64,000 bases of DNA from Candidatus Methanoperedens sp. (GTDB taxonomy: Archaea > Halobacteriota > Methanosarcinia > Methanosarcinales > Methanoperedenaceae), in assembly GCA_027460525.1 (NCBI GenBank), contig JAPZAS010000006.1:44865-108864 (forward strand), written 5' to 3'. The first letter of the stretch is position 1, and every line of letters begins with the position of its first letter. The position numbers were made by a program, and so were the translations under genes. Below the pieces are notes generated by a model. It had not been told where the DNA came from and made no database searches. It saw nothing but the letters and a program-made list of their open reading frames with translations. Shown here piece by piece: positions 45,101 through 53,542 of the stretch.

Positions 45101-47035
45101 ACCAATGGATTCACAGTCTCTTCGTCATCTGGATTCTTCGATAATATTGAATCCGGCACAAACGGCTGGGTTGCAACCGGGTTCTGGCACAGGGAATATA
45201 AAGCAGACCAGTACTTTGTCAAAATTCCAGATATCAATCCCACGCTTGTTACGTTGCCTGACACAGGAGAACTGCCACCCGCATTCAGCGGCAATTATGT
45301 CTGGTGGTATGGCGAAAACTCAACAGGCACGTACTGTGGCTCTGACTATAAATTAATCACTCAAACATCCAAGAACGGATGCACATCTAACGGACCTAAT
45401 CAAGGCACACTAACCTCGCCTGCAATCAATCTTGCGTCTGTTAATAAGGCCACGCTTTCGTTCATGACTTGGTGGGAGGTTGAAGGAGTGGATACCAATG
45501 CGTTCGATAGGATGTTCATTGACATCTCCACGGATAATGGTACTACCTATACTCAACTCGGCAGTCTCAACCCGCTCAACGACCCCAAAGCTGCCGCTTT
45601 TATGCCTTATAGTTCAGGCGGTCTTGACCTGCCTGGTGTGTGGTACAAGGTAACCATGGATATCAGTAACTACACAGGCAAGAGCCAGGTTAAGGTTCGA
45701 TTCAGGTTCAATACAGTAGACAGCTTATACAACGGCTTCCGCGGCTGGCTTATAGATGACGTCAGCGTAGGCTTACTGGGTGCGAACCCGCCAGCAATCG
45801 TGGTAATAGCACCTGACACAGGGCCAGTTGGCTCCATATTCACCATAGGAGGCACTGGCTTTGATAAGAGTTCTGTAGTCACGGTCGGTGGAGTTACAGC
45901 GGTTTCAAGTGCGATTTCAGATACTATAATTCAGGTATTCGTACCAAGTCTTTCCACTGGAACCTATGATGTGGCCGTTACTAATCCAGACGGTCAGAGC
46001 ACAACAGTATCCAACGGTTTCACAGTAACCACCACACTTCCCCCGACAGTACTTGGAATATCGCCTAGCACCAGTGTCTCTTCCGCGACTGTCAACGTAG
46101 CCATCACAGGGACGAATTTCATCACTGGTGCCACTGCACAGATAGGAACAAAGAGCCTTACCAATGTAGCTGTCGTCAGCTCAACAAAGATAACAGGGAC
46201 GATTGATACTACTGGTCTTACCATAGGTTCCTATAAGGTCACAGTGACAAACCCGGATGGTCAGTTCGGCGCACTGGTAGGTGCTTTCACAGTTACTGGC
46301 GCACCTGCACTCGTATCGTCAATCGCACCAAGCAGCCGGGTCGCACAGGTTGGAAGCAGTATAACACTGCTTATCTCTGTAATTAACTATGGTACCGACT
46401 ACGCACAGGATGTCCAGCTTACACAGCACACAACTTTGCCAGTAATTATTAACTTCAAGACCTGGGACGGCTTGACGAAATTCGGCGTACCCAATGCTAA
46501 AGCAACAATCAAACCTAACAACGGCGTGGCATTCTTCGTGCTTGACATAACTCCGACATCCTCATTCCCGGCAAGCAGCATGACCTTCGATATAAAGACT
46601 ACAAATGGCACAACAGTATCTGCCCCGATTACACTGGTTAATACATTCACGCTCGCCGCGACCAGTTCGCCGTCTGCAGATATCGTCATGATATCCACCA
46701 CAACAGACGTCTCAGCCAGTGTAAATGTAGCGGGAGCGTTTGCGATTGCGACCTCCAACGTTGGAAATGCAGCGGCTGCAAATGTATCCCTCGTTGTTGA
46801 TGCAGGTACCATGCCGCTTGTAGTATCAGGAAAACAGACCAACCCGACAACAGGCGCGATCATAGGTGATGCCAAGAACATAGCGATAGGTGTTGGAGAG
46901 CAGCCCACGTTTGCGGTGTTCTACACTCCGACCGGTGCTATTGCCAATGATCCTGGCAATAACAGGATCATGATCAAACTTGTGGACGGCAGCGGAAACA
47001 TACTTGGTTCGCAGTCTGTGTCGATACACACTTAG
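42185..47035 (+). CDS. Giant surface protein with VWA, IPT/TIG and MAM-like domains and C-terminal module
   Basis: A 1616-residue exported protein. The start is the ATG at 42185 (GGAGG, eight bases before); a longer frame from 42164 adds VHGGIR. Signal: FLVVCILASLIIILPGASAA. Domains by position: IgGFc-binding-like repeats (~40-430), a Ser/Thr-rich Kre9-type domain (~435-530, PNGGETWTVGSSQNITW), a von Willebrand A domain with MIDAS DYSGSMS (~598-770), two IPT/TIG domains (~815-980), a MAM/immune-inhibitor-A-like beta domain (~982-1195, DDVSVGLLG), two more IPT domains (~1200-1370), and the C-terminal module (subtype ending IHT) from ~1374. Such architecture is typical of adhesins. Confidence 0.88.
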   Translation: MRNGGINLIRKFLVVCILASLIIILPGASAADTPGRSSDKTGSTTAQSAVNSFGGETQISTSTSTYDTYTYTHSDILIFSYTDATQFQVYNNASVLLWSGTINNGGHQGLTAYSYGLTKGTYRIKGTNPYSVIVGDELSSYVMGYYAMDNNGKSLSTKFYTYQVDISSWTGSNYTNFIVFAYNDSTSVLISNTVTGATIWSGVLNAGQRHAEPTLSNVYITVTASNPVSALSYSDQGFYVPASSGTFMGQKFYTWVGTSGGWTEDLDIIAYSDGTTATVTNTDTGALIYSGTLNAGNVTSIPFNTAQYLTITTSKDVNVGVIPYSSWSGNYAYSVHAMDTSGTGIGTLFYYPAILGGKLVIFSFSDNALITVTNSAGAVWSGYLNKGNFHIVVPSTKDIYKIVGTNPISVVYDNQDVAGGEFAPQYFAAPTTPTIALNQPNGGETWTVGSSQNITWVASGGNGSLTVSLYYSTTGLNGTYAPIATGLSNTGSYAWTVPNAPSTNVFVKAVVADSVGNVASDVNNAAFTIQSATTSQLTVTINQIDNSSFSTIKAYVTVANQNGASITGLTASNFAVTESSTCTPSISVTPVSSTGIPASIAMTVDYSGSMSAASIAAEKTGLTNFINLGAANDRFAILKFATSVDVVQNFTSNKTLLLNMVNSMPNFSEGNTALYDSIYNAVTLTKTEANRKAIIAFTDGFSNADVHTLTETINYAKANNIPVYTIGLGASVATSVLQQIATETGGKFYYSPSENQLADIYVQISQNLANQYQITYQTCNPSNDGTLRNVQVTATYSGLTGSDSGGYYAPSQQNSVAVTLITPTSGPVGTAVSIGGSGFVSGSTVKFGSVNATSSVISSTIIQAIVPTLSAGTYDVKVTNPDGGFGILSKAFTVTGMSVTAITPNVGIINTPTNIVITGSGFKSGASVTVGSVSATSVVVVSTTKITATIPTLSAGTYNVVVTNTDGLSATLTNGFTVSSSSGFFDNIESGTNGWVATGFWHREYKADQYFVKIPDINPTLVTLPDTGELPPAFSGNYVWWYGENSTGTYCGSDYKLITQTSKNGCTSNGPNQGTLTSPAINLASVNKATLSFMTWWEVEGVDTNAFDRMFIDISTDNGTTYTQLGSLNPLNDPKAAAFMPYSSGGLDLPGVWYKVTMDISNYTGKSQVKVRFRFNTVDSLYNGFRGWLIDDVSVGLLGANPPAIVVIAPDTGPVGSIFTIGGTGFDKSSVVTVGGVTAVSSAISDTIIQVFVPSLSTGTYDVAVTNPDGQSTTVSNGFTVTTTLPPTVLGISPSTSVSSATVNVAITGTNFITGATAQIGTKSLTNVAVVSSTKITGTIDTTGLTIGSYKVTVTNPDGQFGALVGAFTVTGAPALVSSIAPSSRVAQVGSSITLLISVINYGTDYAQDVQLTQHTTLPVIINFKTWDGLTKFGVPNAKATIKPNNGVAFFVLDITPTSSFPASSMTFDIKTTNGTTVSAPITLVNTFTLAATSSPSADIVMISTTTDVSASVNVAGAFAIATSNVGNAAAANVSLVVDAGTMPLVVSGKQTNPTTGAIIGDAKNIAIGVGEQPTFAVFYTPTGAIANDPGNNRIMIKLVDGSGNILGSQSVSIHT

Positions 47036-47045
47036 AATAAATTTA

Positions 47046-47077
47046 GGGAATGTTCAATCATTCCCTTGTATCTTTTT
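47046..47077 (+). terminator. Terminator after the VWA protein gene
   Basis: GGGAATG (47046-47052) and CATTCCC (47059-47065) form a 7-bp stem with a six-base loop, followed by TTGTATCTTTTT. A near-copy with the same loop pattern lies after the GH18 gene at 56708. Confidence 0.65.
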
Positions 47078-47161
47078 GGATATTTGCCCCGCATATTAAA
47101 GCGCCAAAACCCAACATAGATTATATGTAAAAATGCAGCAATACTCGAATGATGGTCAAAT

Positions 47162-49585
47162 ATGGTCGTAGTAAGAACTCATGGAGGGCGTGCCCTCAGA
47201 ATCGTGGTTGGAATAACGGTAATCGCGAGCATATTGCTGGCGGGCGGCGCAGTCGCGGCGCTTTCTGAAGAAGGAACAGGCAACGACCACTCTGTCCAGA
47301 AGACCTCGGGTGGTCACGCAGATTCGTATGGGGCTATTCCAGGCGCTCCCTGGTCAGTCAAAGGTTCGAGCGATGCAAAAACATTCCCTCCGGTTTCCGG
47401 ACCTGTCTTAATTCCATCAAATACCACATATGAACCGCTTTCAGGTGGTATTGCGAATGAAGTGACCCCTAACTTTACCCTTAACGTGGGAATAATCGAC
47501 ACCGGTACCGGTATCAACACTGCAAATGTGATTGCAGATGTCTCAAGCGTCAGCACGCTGGGTACGGTCTTGATGGATTTAAACGGGTCGTACGCAGGGG
47601 TTGGGCAAATAACCTATTTCAATAAAACTGTAAAAGTTGATAAAGTTGTCAGGGGAATATTCAATGTAACAGTAACGGCATACGATACTTCTGGAGTTTC
47701 CGGTACAACAAATCTTATCGTTATAGCTTTTATGTATCCCGGGGTAAAGGTAATAGGATATAATTCATCCAAGAACGTTCCTGCTCATCCTTCGAATGCA
47801 TCCATGTTCTATAACAACAGTCCTGTGGAGATAATCGTCAACACCATCGATAAAATTCATTATTCCAGCGTGACAGCAAATTTCTTCGAAGCAGACGGCT
47901 CAATTCCTCTTGAATCTAATAACTCCGGGGTTTTATTACCCGACGGCAATTATTCTTACAGGATTACTCATACACTGGGGATTATCCCGACTCAGGATGC
48001 AAGGATTGTGTGGATAAATGTAACAATGTCTACGCCTTATGGTCCTGTTACCATTCCCAAAATAGGCGCACTGGTAGTTGTTTCAAATATCAATCCGAGA
48101 GAGCATTTCAATACCGATCTTGGAGGCAGTACCACCAACTTCCGCGATATACCCGACTATAGCGCTGCTTACCTTGTATTTGAACCTTATAATGGTTCGA
48201 ACAGAATTGCCACCCTTAAATTTAATGAGCCAATTAATCTGACTGATTATACAACTTCTATGAATCTTAAAAATCTCGGAGAAATGCTGAAGATGTCTGG
48301 GAAATCCATGAACCTCAATGCCACTGCCGATGCCTTGAGGGAATTTAATAAAGCAGCCACTCTCAGTATCTATAATCTGACCGCATTCACAGTAAGTCCG
48401 GCTATTCTGCAGGATGGAGTGTTGATAGTTCCATCCGAAAAGACGTCAGGAGGCGCAGTCGTAAATCTTAGCTGGGACAATTCGACACACACCCTATCAT
48501 TCGATGTTTCGCACTGGACTGAGTACTCATGGGATGGAGAGCCTCCCACGGTATATCCTGGTGCTGTAGGTTATCCAGCCGGTCAGACGACAGTTAGGAG
48601 CGGTCAATCAATAACATTAAGCGCTGCAATTATGGATTTATTTAGCGGTGTAAAAAATGCTACAGTTAATGCCGCATCAATAGGTGCAGGGACTGTTGTT
48701 TTAAATAATGTGAGCGGTAACTGGATGAATAGCAGTGTGGCGGTAAATGCTTCGGATGGAACATATAATCTGAATATCAGCGCTTACGATAAAGCAGGCA
48801 ACTTAAACAATACAGCGCAGATAAGAGTTATTGTGGTCAATACATTAACACTACCTGCACTGGTATCTTCCATAACCCCGAACAGCAGGAATGCGCAGGT
48901 AGGCACGCCAGTAACGATATTCATGTCAGTGATCAATGGCGGAACAGCAACAGCAACTGGTGTGAGTGTAGCACAGGCATCCGGTTTGCCCGTCACAATA
49001 AGTTATCAGCAGTGGAACGGCACTGCTTTCACAGGTTCATCGAACACACCGGTGGACATAGCTGCAGGCGGCACGGCTAACTTTGTGCTGACAATCAATG
49101 CAACAGCAGCGTTCAGCAGTTCGCCGATGACATTCAATGTATCTGGCACTAATGCAGCACAGGCTCCGATCAGTGGAGTAAACACGCTGACCATCTCAGC
49201 AAGTATAATGCCCAGTGCGGATGTTATCATGATGTCCACGTCACTGGCTGTAAGTACAGCAGTTAATACACCTGCTGTGTTTGCAGTAGCGACAGCAAAC
49301 GTTGGGGGAGCCAATGCAACTGGTGTAAGTTTGGTATTGAGCGTGCCGACGTCGATAACAGGACTGGTAACTCAGGTGAACCAGACCAATCCAACAACTG
49401 GAGCCATTATAGGTCCAGCAACTGGATTGACCATTAACGCGGGCGCTCAGCCGACCTTTGCAGTGTTCCTGACGCCAACTGTAGCAATAGCCAACGACCC
49501 GGCAAACAACAGGATTACGCTTCAACTGGTAGATGGCAGCGGGAAGATAATCGGAGCGCAGTCAGTGGCGGTATCAACGACGTAG
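47162..49585 (+). CDS. Exported protein with Ig-like domains and C-terminal surface module
   Basis: An 807-residue protein with signal ALRIVVGITVIASILLAGGA, closely related in DNA and protein to the signal of the GH18 protein at 53.5 kb. The middle is a series of beta-sandwich domains: an Ig-like region near 100-300 (VIADVSSVSTLGTV, MDLNGSYAGVGQITYF), a segment with a helical patch (LKNLGEMLKMSGKSMNLNATAD), a domain near 390-450, and a further Ig-like domain near 460-555 (VNAASIGAGTVVLNNVSGN). The C-terminal module starts at ~565 and ends VAVSTT. No enzyme motif is visible, so a structural, adhesive or scaffolding role is likely. It is on the same strand as its neighbours. Confidence 0.85.
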   Translation: MVVVRTHGGRALRIVVGITVIASILLAGGAVAALSEEGTGNDHSVQKTSGGHADSYGAIPGAPWSVKGSSDAKTFPPVSGPVLIPSNTTYEPLSGGIANEVTPNFTLNVGIIDTGTGINTANVIADVSSVSTLGTVLMDLNGSYAGVGQITYFNKTVKVDKVVRGIFNVTVTAYDTSGVSGTTNLIVIAFMYPGVKVIGYNSSKNVPAHPSNASMFYNNSPVEIIVNTIDKIHYSSVTANFFEADGSIPLESNNSGVLLPDGNYSYRITHTLGIIPTQDARIVWINVTMSTPYGPVTIPKIGALVVVSNINPREHFNTDLGGSTTNFRDIPDYSAAYLVFEPYNGSNRIATLKFNEPINLTDYTTSMNLKNLGEMLKMSGKSMNLNATADALREFNKAATLSIYNLTAFTVSPAILQDGVLIVPSEKTSGGAVVNLSWDNSTHTLSFDVSHWTEYSWDGEPPTVYPGAVGYPAGQTTVRSGQSITLSAAIMDLFSGVKNATVNAASIGAGTVVLNNVSGNWMNSSVAVNASDGTYNLNISAYDKAGNLNNTAQIRVIVVNTLTLPALVSSITPNSRNAQVGTPVTIFMSVINGGTATATGVSVAQASGLPVTISYQQWNGTAFTGSSNTPVDIAAGGTANFVLTINATAAFSSSPMTFNVSGTNAAQAPISGVNTLTISASIMPSADVIMMSTSLAVSTAVNTPAVFAVATANVGGANATGVSLVLSVPTSITGLVTQVNQTNPTTGAIIGPATGLTINAGAQPTFAVFLTPTVAIANDPANNRITLQLVDGSGKIIGAQSVAVSTT

Positions 49586-49642
49586 GAAAATATATGTCTA
49601 CGAAAGTAAAACCTTATCAAGATTAACACTATGTGATTAGTT

Positions 49643-50401
49643 ATGCCGAAAATAATAACCGGGATGTTTTTGTTGTTGCTGAGTGTATCCATAGTTTTTG
49701 CCCAACAAGAATCCGGTCAGGCGATAACTGGAACTGGAACGATAGGTCCACCCAGTAAAACATTAAATGTAGCAGTTCCAAGCTATATAATTAATATTTC
49801 CAATAATTATATAAAGTCTTTCGTTGGCAGTGATTATTTCGATAAGCATTTAGCTATTACAGACAACAAAACTTTTCAATCTGGAACAGGCGAGATATCC
49901 TACAGTGTTTCTTATTCATACGACATACCTTCAGCTTATTTAGCAAGTCCAGGAACAAGTTATGTTTCAGTATCCTTAGATAAAGATGGAAATATAACAG
50001 ATTACCTTGGTCCAAAGAAACCGCATACATTTTCAATAACGAAAGAACAGGTAATAGAGAAGGCAAAGGAGAACGGTCTAAAAGAACCTATAGTTGCGGA
50101 AATAGATAGGGTATTAAAAAGTAATTCTACAGATGGATACGTTTGGGTAGTAACGGGTGCCATTGACAAAACAACCTGCAGATATATTGGTGGAACACAA
50201 GAGTGTTTGATACCAGGAATATATGTGGATGTTGATGATGGCTCCGTTATAAGCGGATTTAATAGTAGTAGTCTCATACTTAAACCAGGCCCCGCCACTT
50301 CTGCCGAGAGCATTTCCGTTGTAATCATAGGAATTATAGTACTTTTGGCAATCATTTTCATTTTGTTGTATAAATTCAAATTAAAAAAAATAAATGGTTA
50401 A
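49643..50401 (+). CDS. Small exported, membrane-anchored protein
   Basis: A 252-residue protein with an N-terminal signal (MPKIITGMFLLLLSVSIVFA) and a C-terminal transmembrane helix (SVVIIGIIVLLAIIFILLYKF) ending in a basic tail, so it is anchored with its main domain outside. The middle is beta-rich with SFSYDIPSAYLASPGTSYV-like strands and an ITKEQVIEKAKENG helix, similar in style to PepSY-type domains, and a CRYIGGTQEC loop that may form a disulfide. It is the only one of the surface genes here with a C-terminal helix in place of the shared module. It lies two bases before the sialidase-like gene, so the two are co-transcribed. Confidence 0.75.
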   Translation: MPKIITGMFLLLLSVSIVFAQQESGQAITGTGTIGPPSKTLNVAVPSYIINISNNYIKSFVGSDYFDKHLAITDNKTFQSGTGEISYSVSYSYDIPSAYLASPGTSYVSVSLDKDGNITDYLGPKKPHTFSITKEQVIEKAKENGLKEPIVAEIDRVLKSNSTDGYVWVVTGAIDKTTCRYIGGTQECLIPGIYVDVDDGSVISGFNSSSLILKPGPATSAESISVVIIGIIVLLAIIFILLYKFKLKKING

Positions 50402-50403
50402 AA

Positions 50404-53286
50404 ATGTTAAGACAAAGAAAAATTAAAAATATTGAGTTGATTGTGATAGCATTAGGGTCGCTTATTATTTTTTTGGCATCAACTCAAGGGGTCTTTAGTC
50501 AACAAAATACCGATAATGAACTTGCTTCAATACCATCAGGAACGATGCAAGCAATGATAGCCAATATAACGGCGCCAGAATCTGGTAACATAAAGTTTTT
50601 AGCTGAACTTCCAGCAGTGAGTCCTGAAGAGCAAAAACACCGTTTAGAAATGCTGAACAAAACTCATCTATCTGGACAGCCGATTCTTCAAGAAAAAGCA
50701 CCAGTAGGCCCTTCGGGTAAAGAGACCGATATTGTAAATACTAAGTTTGCTCCACTTTCATCTTCTCCTGGTACCTTTACAATATTCAACAACAGTGCCC
50801 TTGGAGCTTCTGCACTATCAAAATCCACTGTAAATGAACCAAGCGTTGCGAACAGTGGCAATTATGTATTTTACACAGGCAACTGGTATGCAGCACGCTC
50901 TGTGGATGGAGGTTCGACATTCAGTTACGTGAATCCCTTCGCAGACATGCCTACATTTTGCTGCGACCAGGATGTAATATATGAGCAGAGCCGCGACATA
51001 TTTATCTGGTACAGGCAAGGCATACAAAATGCTAACGGGGTTAACTATTTCAGGTTGGGAATATCCAACGACAAAGGTGCAACATGGGTTTTCTATAACG
51101 TTTATCCTACCAATATCAATAGCACATGGACTAATCAGTGGTGGGATTATCCTCAACTGGCTCTAAGCAACAACTATCTCTACATTGCATCCAATATATT
51201 TGACCAAACAGATTCATTTACCCGTACCATCACTCTGCGTTTTCCTCTGGATGACTTGAAGAACCATGCGTCTTTAAGTTACAACTATATCTCCGATAAT
51301 AGTCATTTTACATTTGCACCTGCACAGGGCGCCACAAGTATAATGTATTGGGGGACTCACCATACAAATAGTGTTTTCCGTCTGTATAGCTGGGATGAGA
51401 GTTCGACAAGTGCCAATTATTACGATAGGACAATTACTACATGGACGACCACAACTAAGGGTTCTGCCATCTGCCCAGGACCCGATGGATATAACTGGTG
51501 TGCTCGTACAGACAGTAGGGTTTTATCAGGCTGGGTTGCCAATGGAACAATTGGATTCTTCTGGAATGTAAAGCAGGGAAACGGATTCCCCTATCCTTAC
51601 ATTGAAGCAGCCACTTTCAAAGAAAGCGATAAGAGTTATGTTGGTCGTCCATCGATATGGAGTCCTAACTTCGCGTACCAATACGGTGCTGCTGCTCCTG
51701 ATAGCCGTGGTCACCTCGGCATTTCGGTATTCTGGGGAGGAGGGAGTTACTATCCAAGCCATGCAGTTGGAATCGTTGACAGTTACAGCGGGGCTCCACC
51801 ACCGTGGGAACTTATGACTACAAATGTAGGGACGAATGGACCTAATAATACAGCATCTTCGGATCCTCATGGGTGGGGTGATTATGTCAGGGTAAGATCG
51901 TATAATCCATCCGGTCTATTATGGATTGCCACTGGATACACTTTGCAGGGAGGCAGCAGTGGGAGCTTTGCTGACCCACGTTACATCATATTTGGCAGGG
52001 CAAGAGATGATCCTTTCAATTTTACACTGTCCATATCTGCAACTCCAACCTCAGTAACAGTTGGTGTGCCTACAAGCGTGATTTTCGCGGTAACCAGTGT
52101 GGGTGTGAATATCAGTGGCGCAACAGTTACCTTGAACGGTAATGCAACCGGGAGCGGCATCACTGATACTGATGGCAATGGAACCATCAGCGTTAATGCC
52201 ACAGGTGCGGGCACAATAACCGCAACCGCAAGCAAGACTGGCTACACAAGCGCAAGCACAACCATAACTGCAAATGCGCCAGCAGTAACCCCGGTACCAT
52301 CCGTCATCGGATATGCCCCATCCTCCCCGGTCAGTGATACTGCAGGAGCAACCAGGACATTCAACATCACAGTGAACCAAACCTTGAATGTAACATGGAC
52401 AATCAACGGAACAACCGTGCAGACCAACAATAGCGTAACTGCAGCCTCCTATACCAATACAAGTGCGGCAGCAGGAGCCTGGAACGTAACTGCAACAGCA
52501 ACCAACATTAATGGAACTGCTACGCAGTTGTGGACATGGGTAGTTACAGGAACCCCGGCAGTGGTCTCCTCCATAACCCCGAACAGCAGGAATGCGCAGG
52601 TAGGCACTCCAGTTACGATATTCATGTCAGTAATCAACGGGGGAACAGGAACAGCGACTGGTGTGAGTATAGCACAGGCATCCGGTTTGCCTGTAACTGT
52701 AAGCTATCAGCAATGGAATGGCACTGCGTTCACAGGTTCGCCAAACACCTCAGTTGACATACCATCAGGTAGTACTGCTAACTTTGTGCTAAGCATCAAT
52801 GCAACAGCAACATTCAACAGTTCGTCAATGACATTCAACGTGTCCAGCACCAACGGTGCAACTGCTCCGATAAGCGGAGTTAACACTTTGACCATCTCAG
52901 CAAGTACAGTGCCCACTGCTGATATTATCATGATGGCGACAGGTACCCTGGATTATAGGACAGGAGTTGGCACACCAACAGCCTTTGCAGTAGCTACATC
53001 GAATGTTGGCACAGCCAATGCAACCGGTGTAAGCTTCACTGTGCAAGTACCGTCTTCGATAACAGGACTGGCATATCAGGTGAACGAGACCAATCCTGAC
53101 GGCAGCATTAAGGGCCCTGCTACAGGATTAACCATTGCAGTGGGTGCTCAGCCTACCTTTGCGGTGTTCCTGACGCCGACGCAGCCGATAGCCTATGATC
53201 CTGCAAACAACAGGATAATGCTAGAACTCATGGATGTTAACGGGAAGATAATCGGAGCGCAGTCGGTGGCGGTATCCACGACGTAG
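50404..53286 (+). CDS. Sialidase-like beta-propeller protein with C-terminal surface module
   Basis: A 960-residue exported protein. Signal: ELIVIALGSLIIFLASTQG. Residues about 110-530 look like a sialidase/BNR-type propeller, with S-x-D-x-G-x-T-W-type repeats (ARSVDGGSTFSY, GISNDKGATWVFY). A propeller is clear, but I cannot see a full catalytic set. Two Ig-like domains follow (~540-620, TPTSVTVGVPTSVIF, and ~630-710, VTWTINGTTVQTNN). The C-terminal module begins at ~717 and ends VAVSTT. It could bind or trim surface glycans. It is in a tight operon with the small membrane-anchored protein just upstream. Confidence 0.85.
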   Translation: MLRQRKIKNIELIVIALGSLIIFLASTQGVFSQQNTDNELASIPSGTMQAMIANITAPESGNIKFLAELPAVSPEEQKHRLEMLNKTHLSGQPILQEKAPVGPSGKETDIVNTKFAPLSSSPGTFTIFNNSALGASALSKSTVNEPSVANSGNYVFYTGNWYAARSVDGGSTFSYVNPFADMPTFCCDQDVIYEQSRDIFIWYRQGIQNANGVNYFRLGISNDKGATWVFYNVYPTNINSTWTNQWWDYPQLALSNNYLYIASNIFDQTDSFTRTITLRFPLDDLKNHASLSYNYISDNSHFTFAPAQGATSIMYWGTHHTNSVFRLYSWDESSTSANYYDRTITTWTTTTKGSAICPGPDGYNWCARTDSRVLSGWVANGTIGFFWNVKQGNGFPYPYIEAATFKESDKSYVGRPSIWSPNFAYQYGAAAPDSRGHLGISVFWGGGSYYPSHAVGIVDSYSGAPPPWELMTTNVGTNGPNNTASSDPHGWGDYVRVRSYNPSGLLWIATGYTLQGGSSGSFADPRYIIFGRARDDPFNFTLSISATPTSVTVGVPTSVIFAVTSVGVNISGATVTLNGNATGSGITDTDGNGTISVNATGAGTITATASKTGYTSASTTITANAPAVTPVPSVIGYAPSSPVSDTAGATRTFNITVNQTLNVTWTINGTTVQTNNSVTAASYTNTSAAAGAWNVTATATNINGTATQLWTWVVTGTPAVVSSITPNSRNAQVGTPVTIFMSVINGGTGTATGVSIAQASGLPVTVSYQQWNGTAFTGSPNTSVDIPSGSTANFVLSINATATFNSSSMTFNVSSTNGATAPISGVNTLTISASTVPTADIIMMATGTLDYRTGVGTPTAFAVATSNVGTANATGVSFTVQVPSSITGLAYQVNETNPDGSIKGPATGLTIAVGAQPTFAVFLTPTQPIAYDPANNRIMLELMDVNGKIIGAQSVAVSTT

Positions 53287-53413
53287 GAAAAAATATTTTG
53301 CTCTCTTATTCGATGCACCATCTGGGAAAGGAGTCATTGTCAGAGAAGGCATTTCCAGAATAAAGGCCACTTTTGCCGGGACGCAGCTCGGGATGGGGAT
53401 TTGGAACAATAAT

Positions 53414-53462
53414 AATTAATTTAAATTGATGAATTCGAAAGATTTTAATACTTTCGAGTTTT
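53414..53462 (+). repeat. Intergenic repeat, copy 1 (upstream of the GH18 gene)
   Basis: The 49 bases AATTAATTTAAATTGATGAA to TTTCGAGTTT occur again, with a few changes, at 56869-56917. Both contain GATTTTAATACTTTCGAG-type cores that could be promoters. Their repetition suggests an ancient duplication of a gene-plus-promoter unit in this cluster. Confidence 0.55.
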
Positions 53463-53542
53463 ACTAATACTTAATTAGATAGCGTGCCTGCTCAAAAAAC
53501 GCATCAAATGGTGGTCGCCACGCAAACTGGATGGGTGGAAAA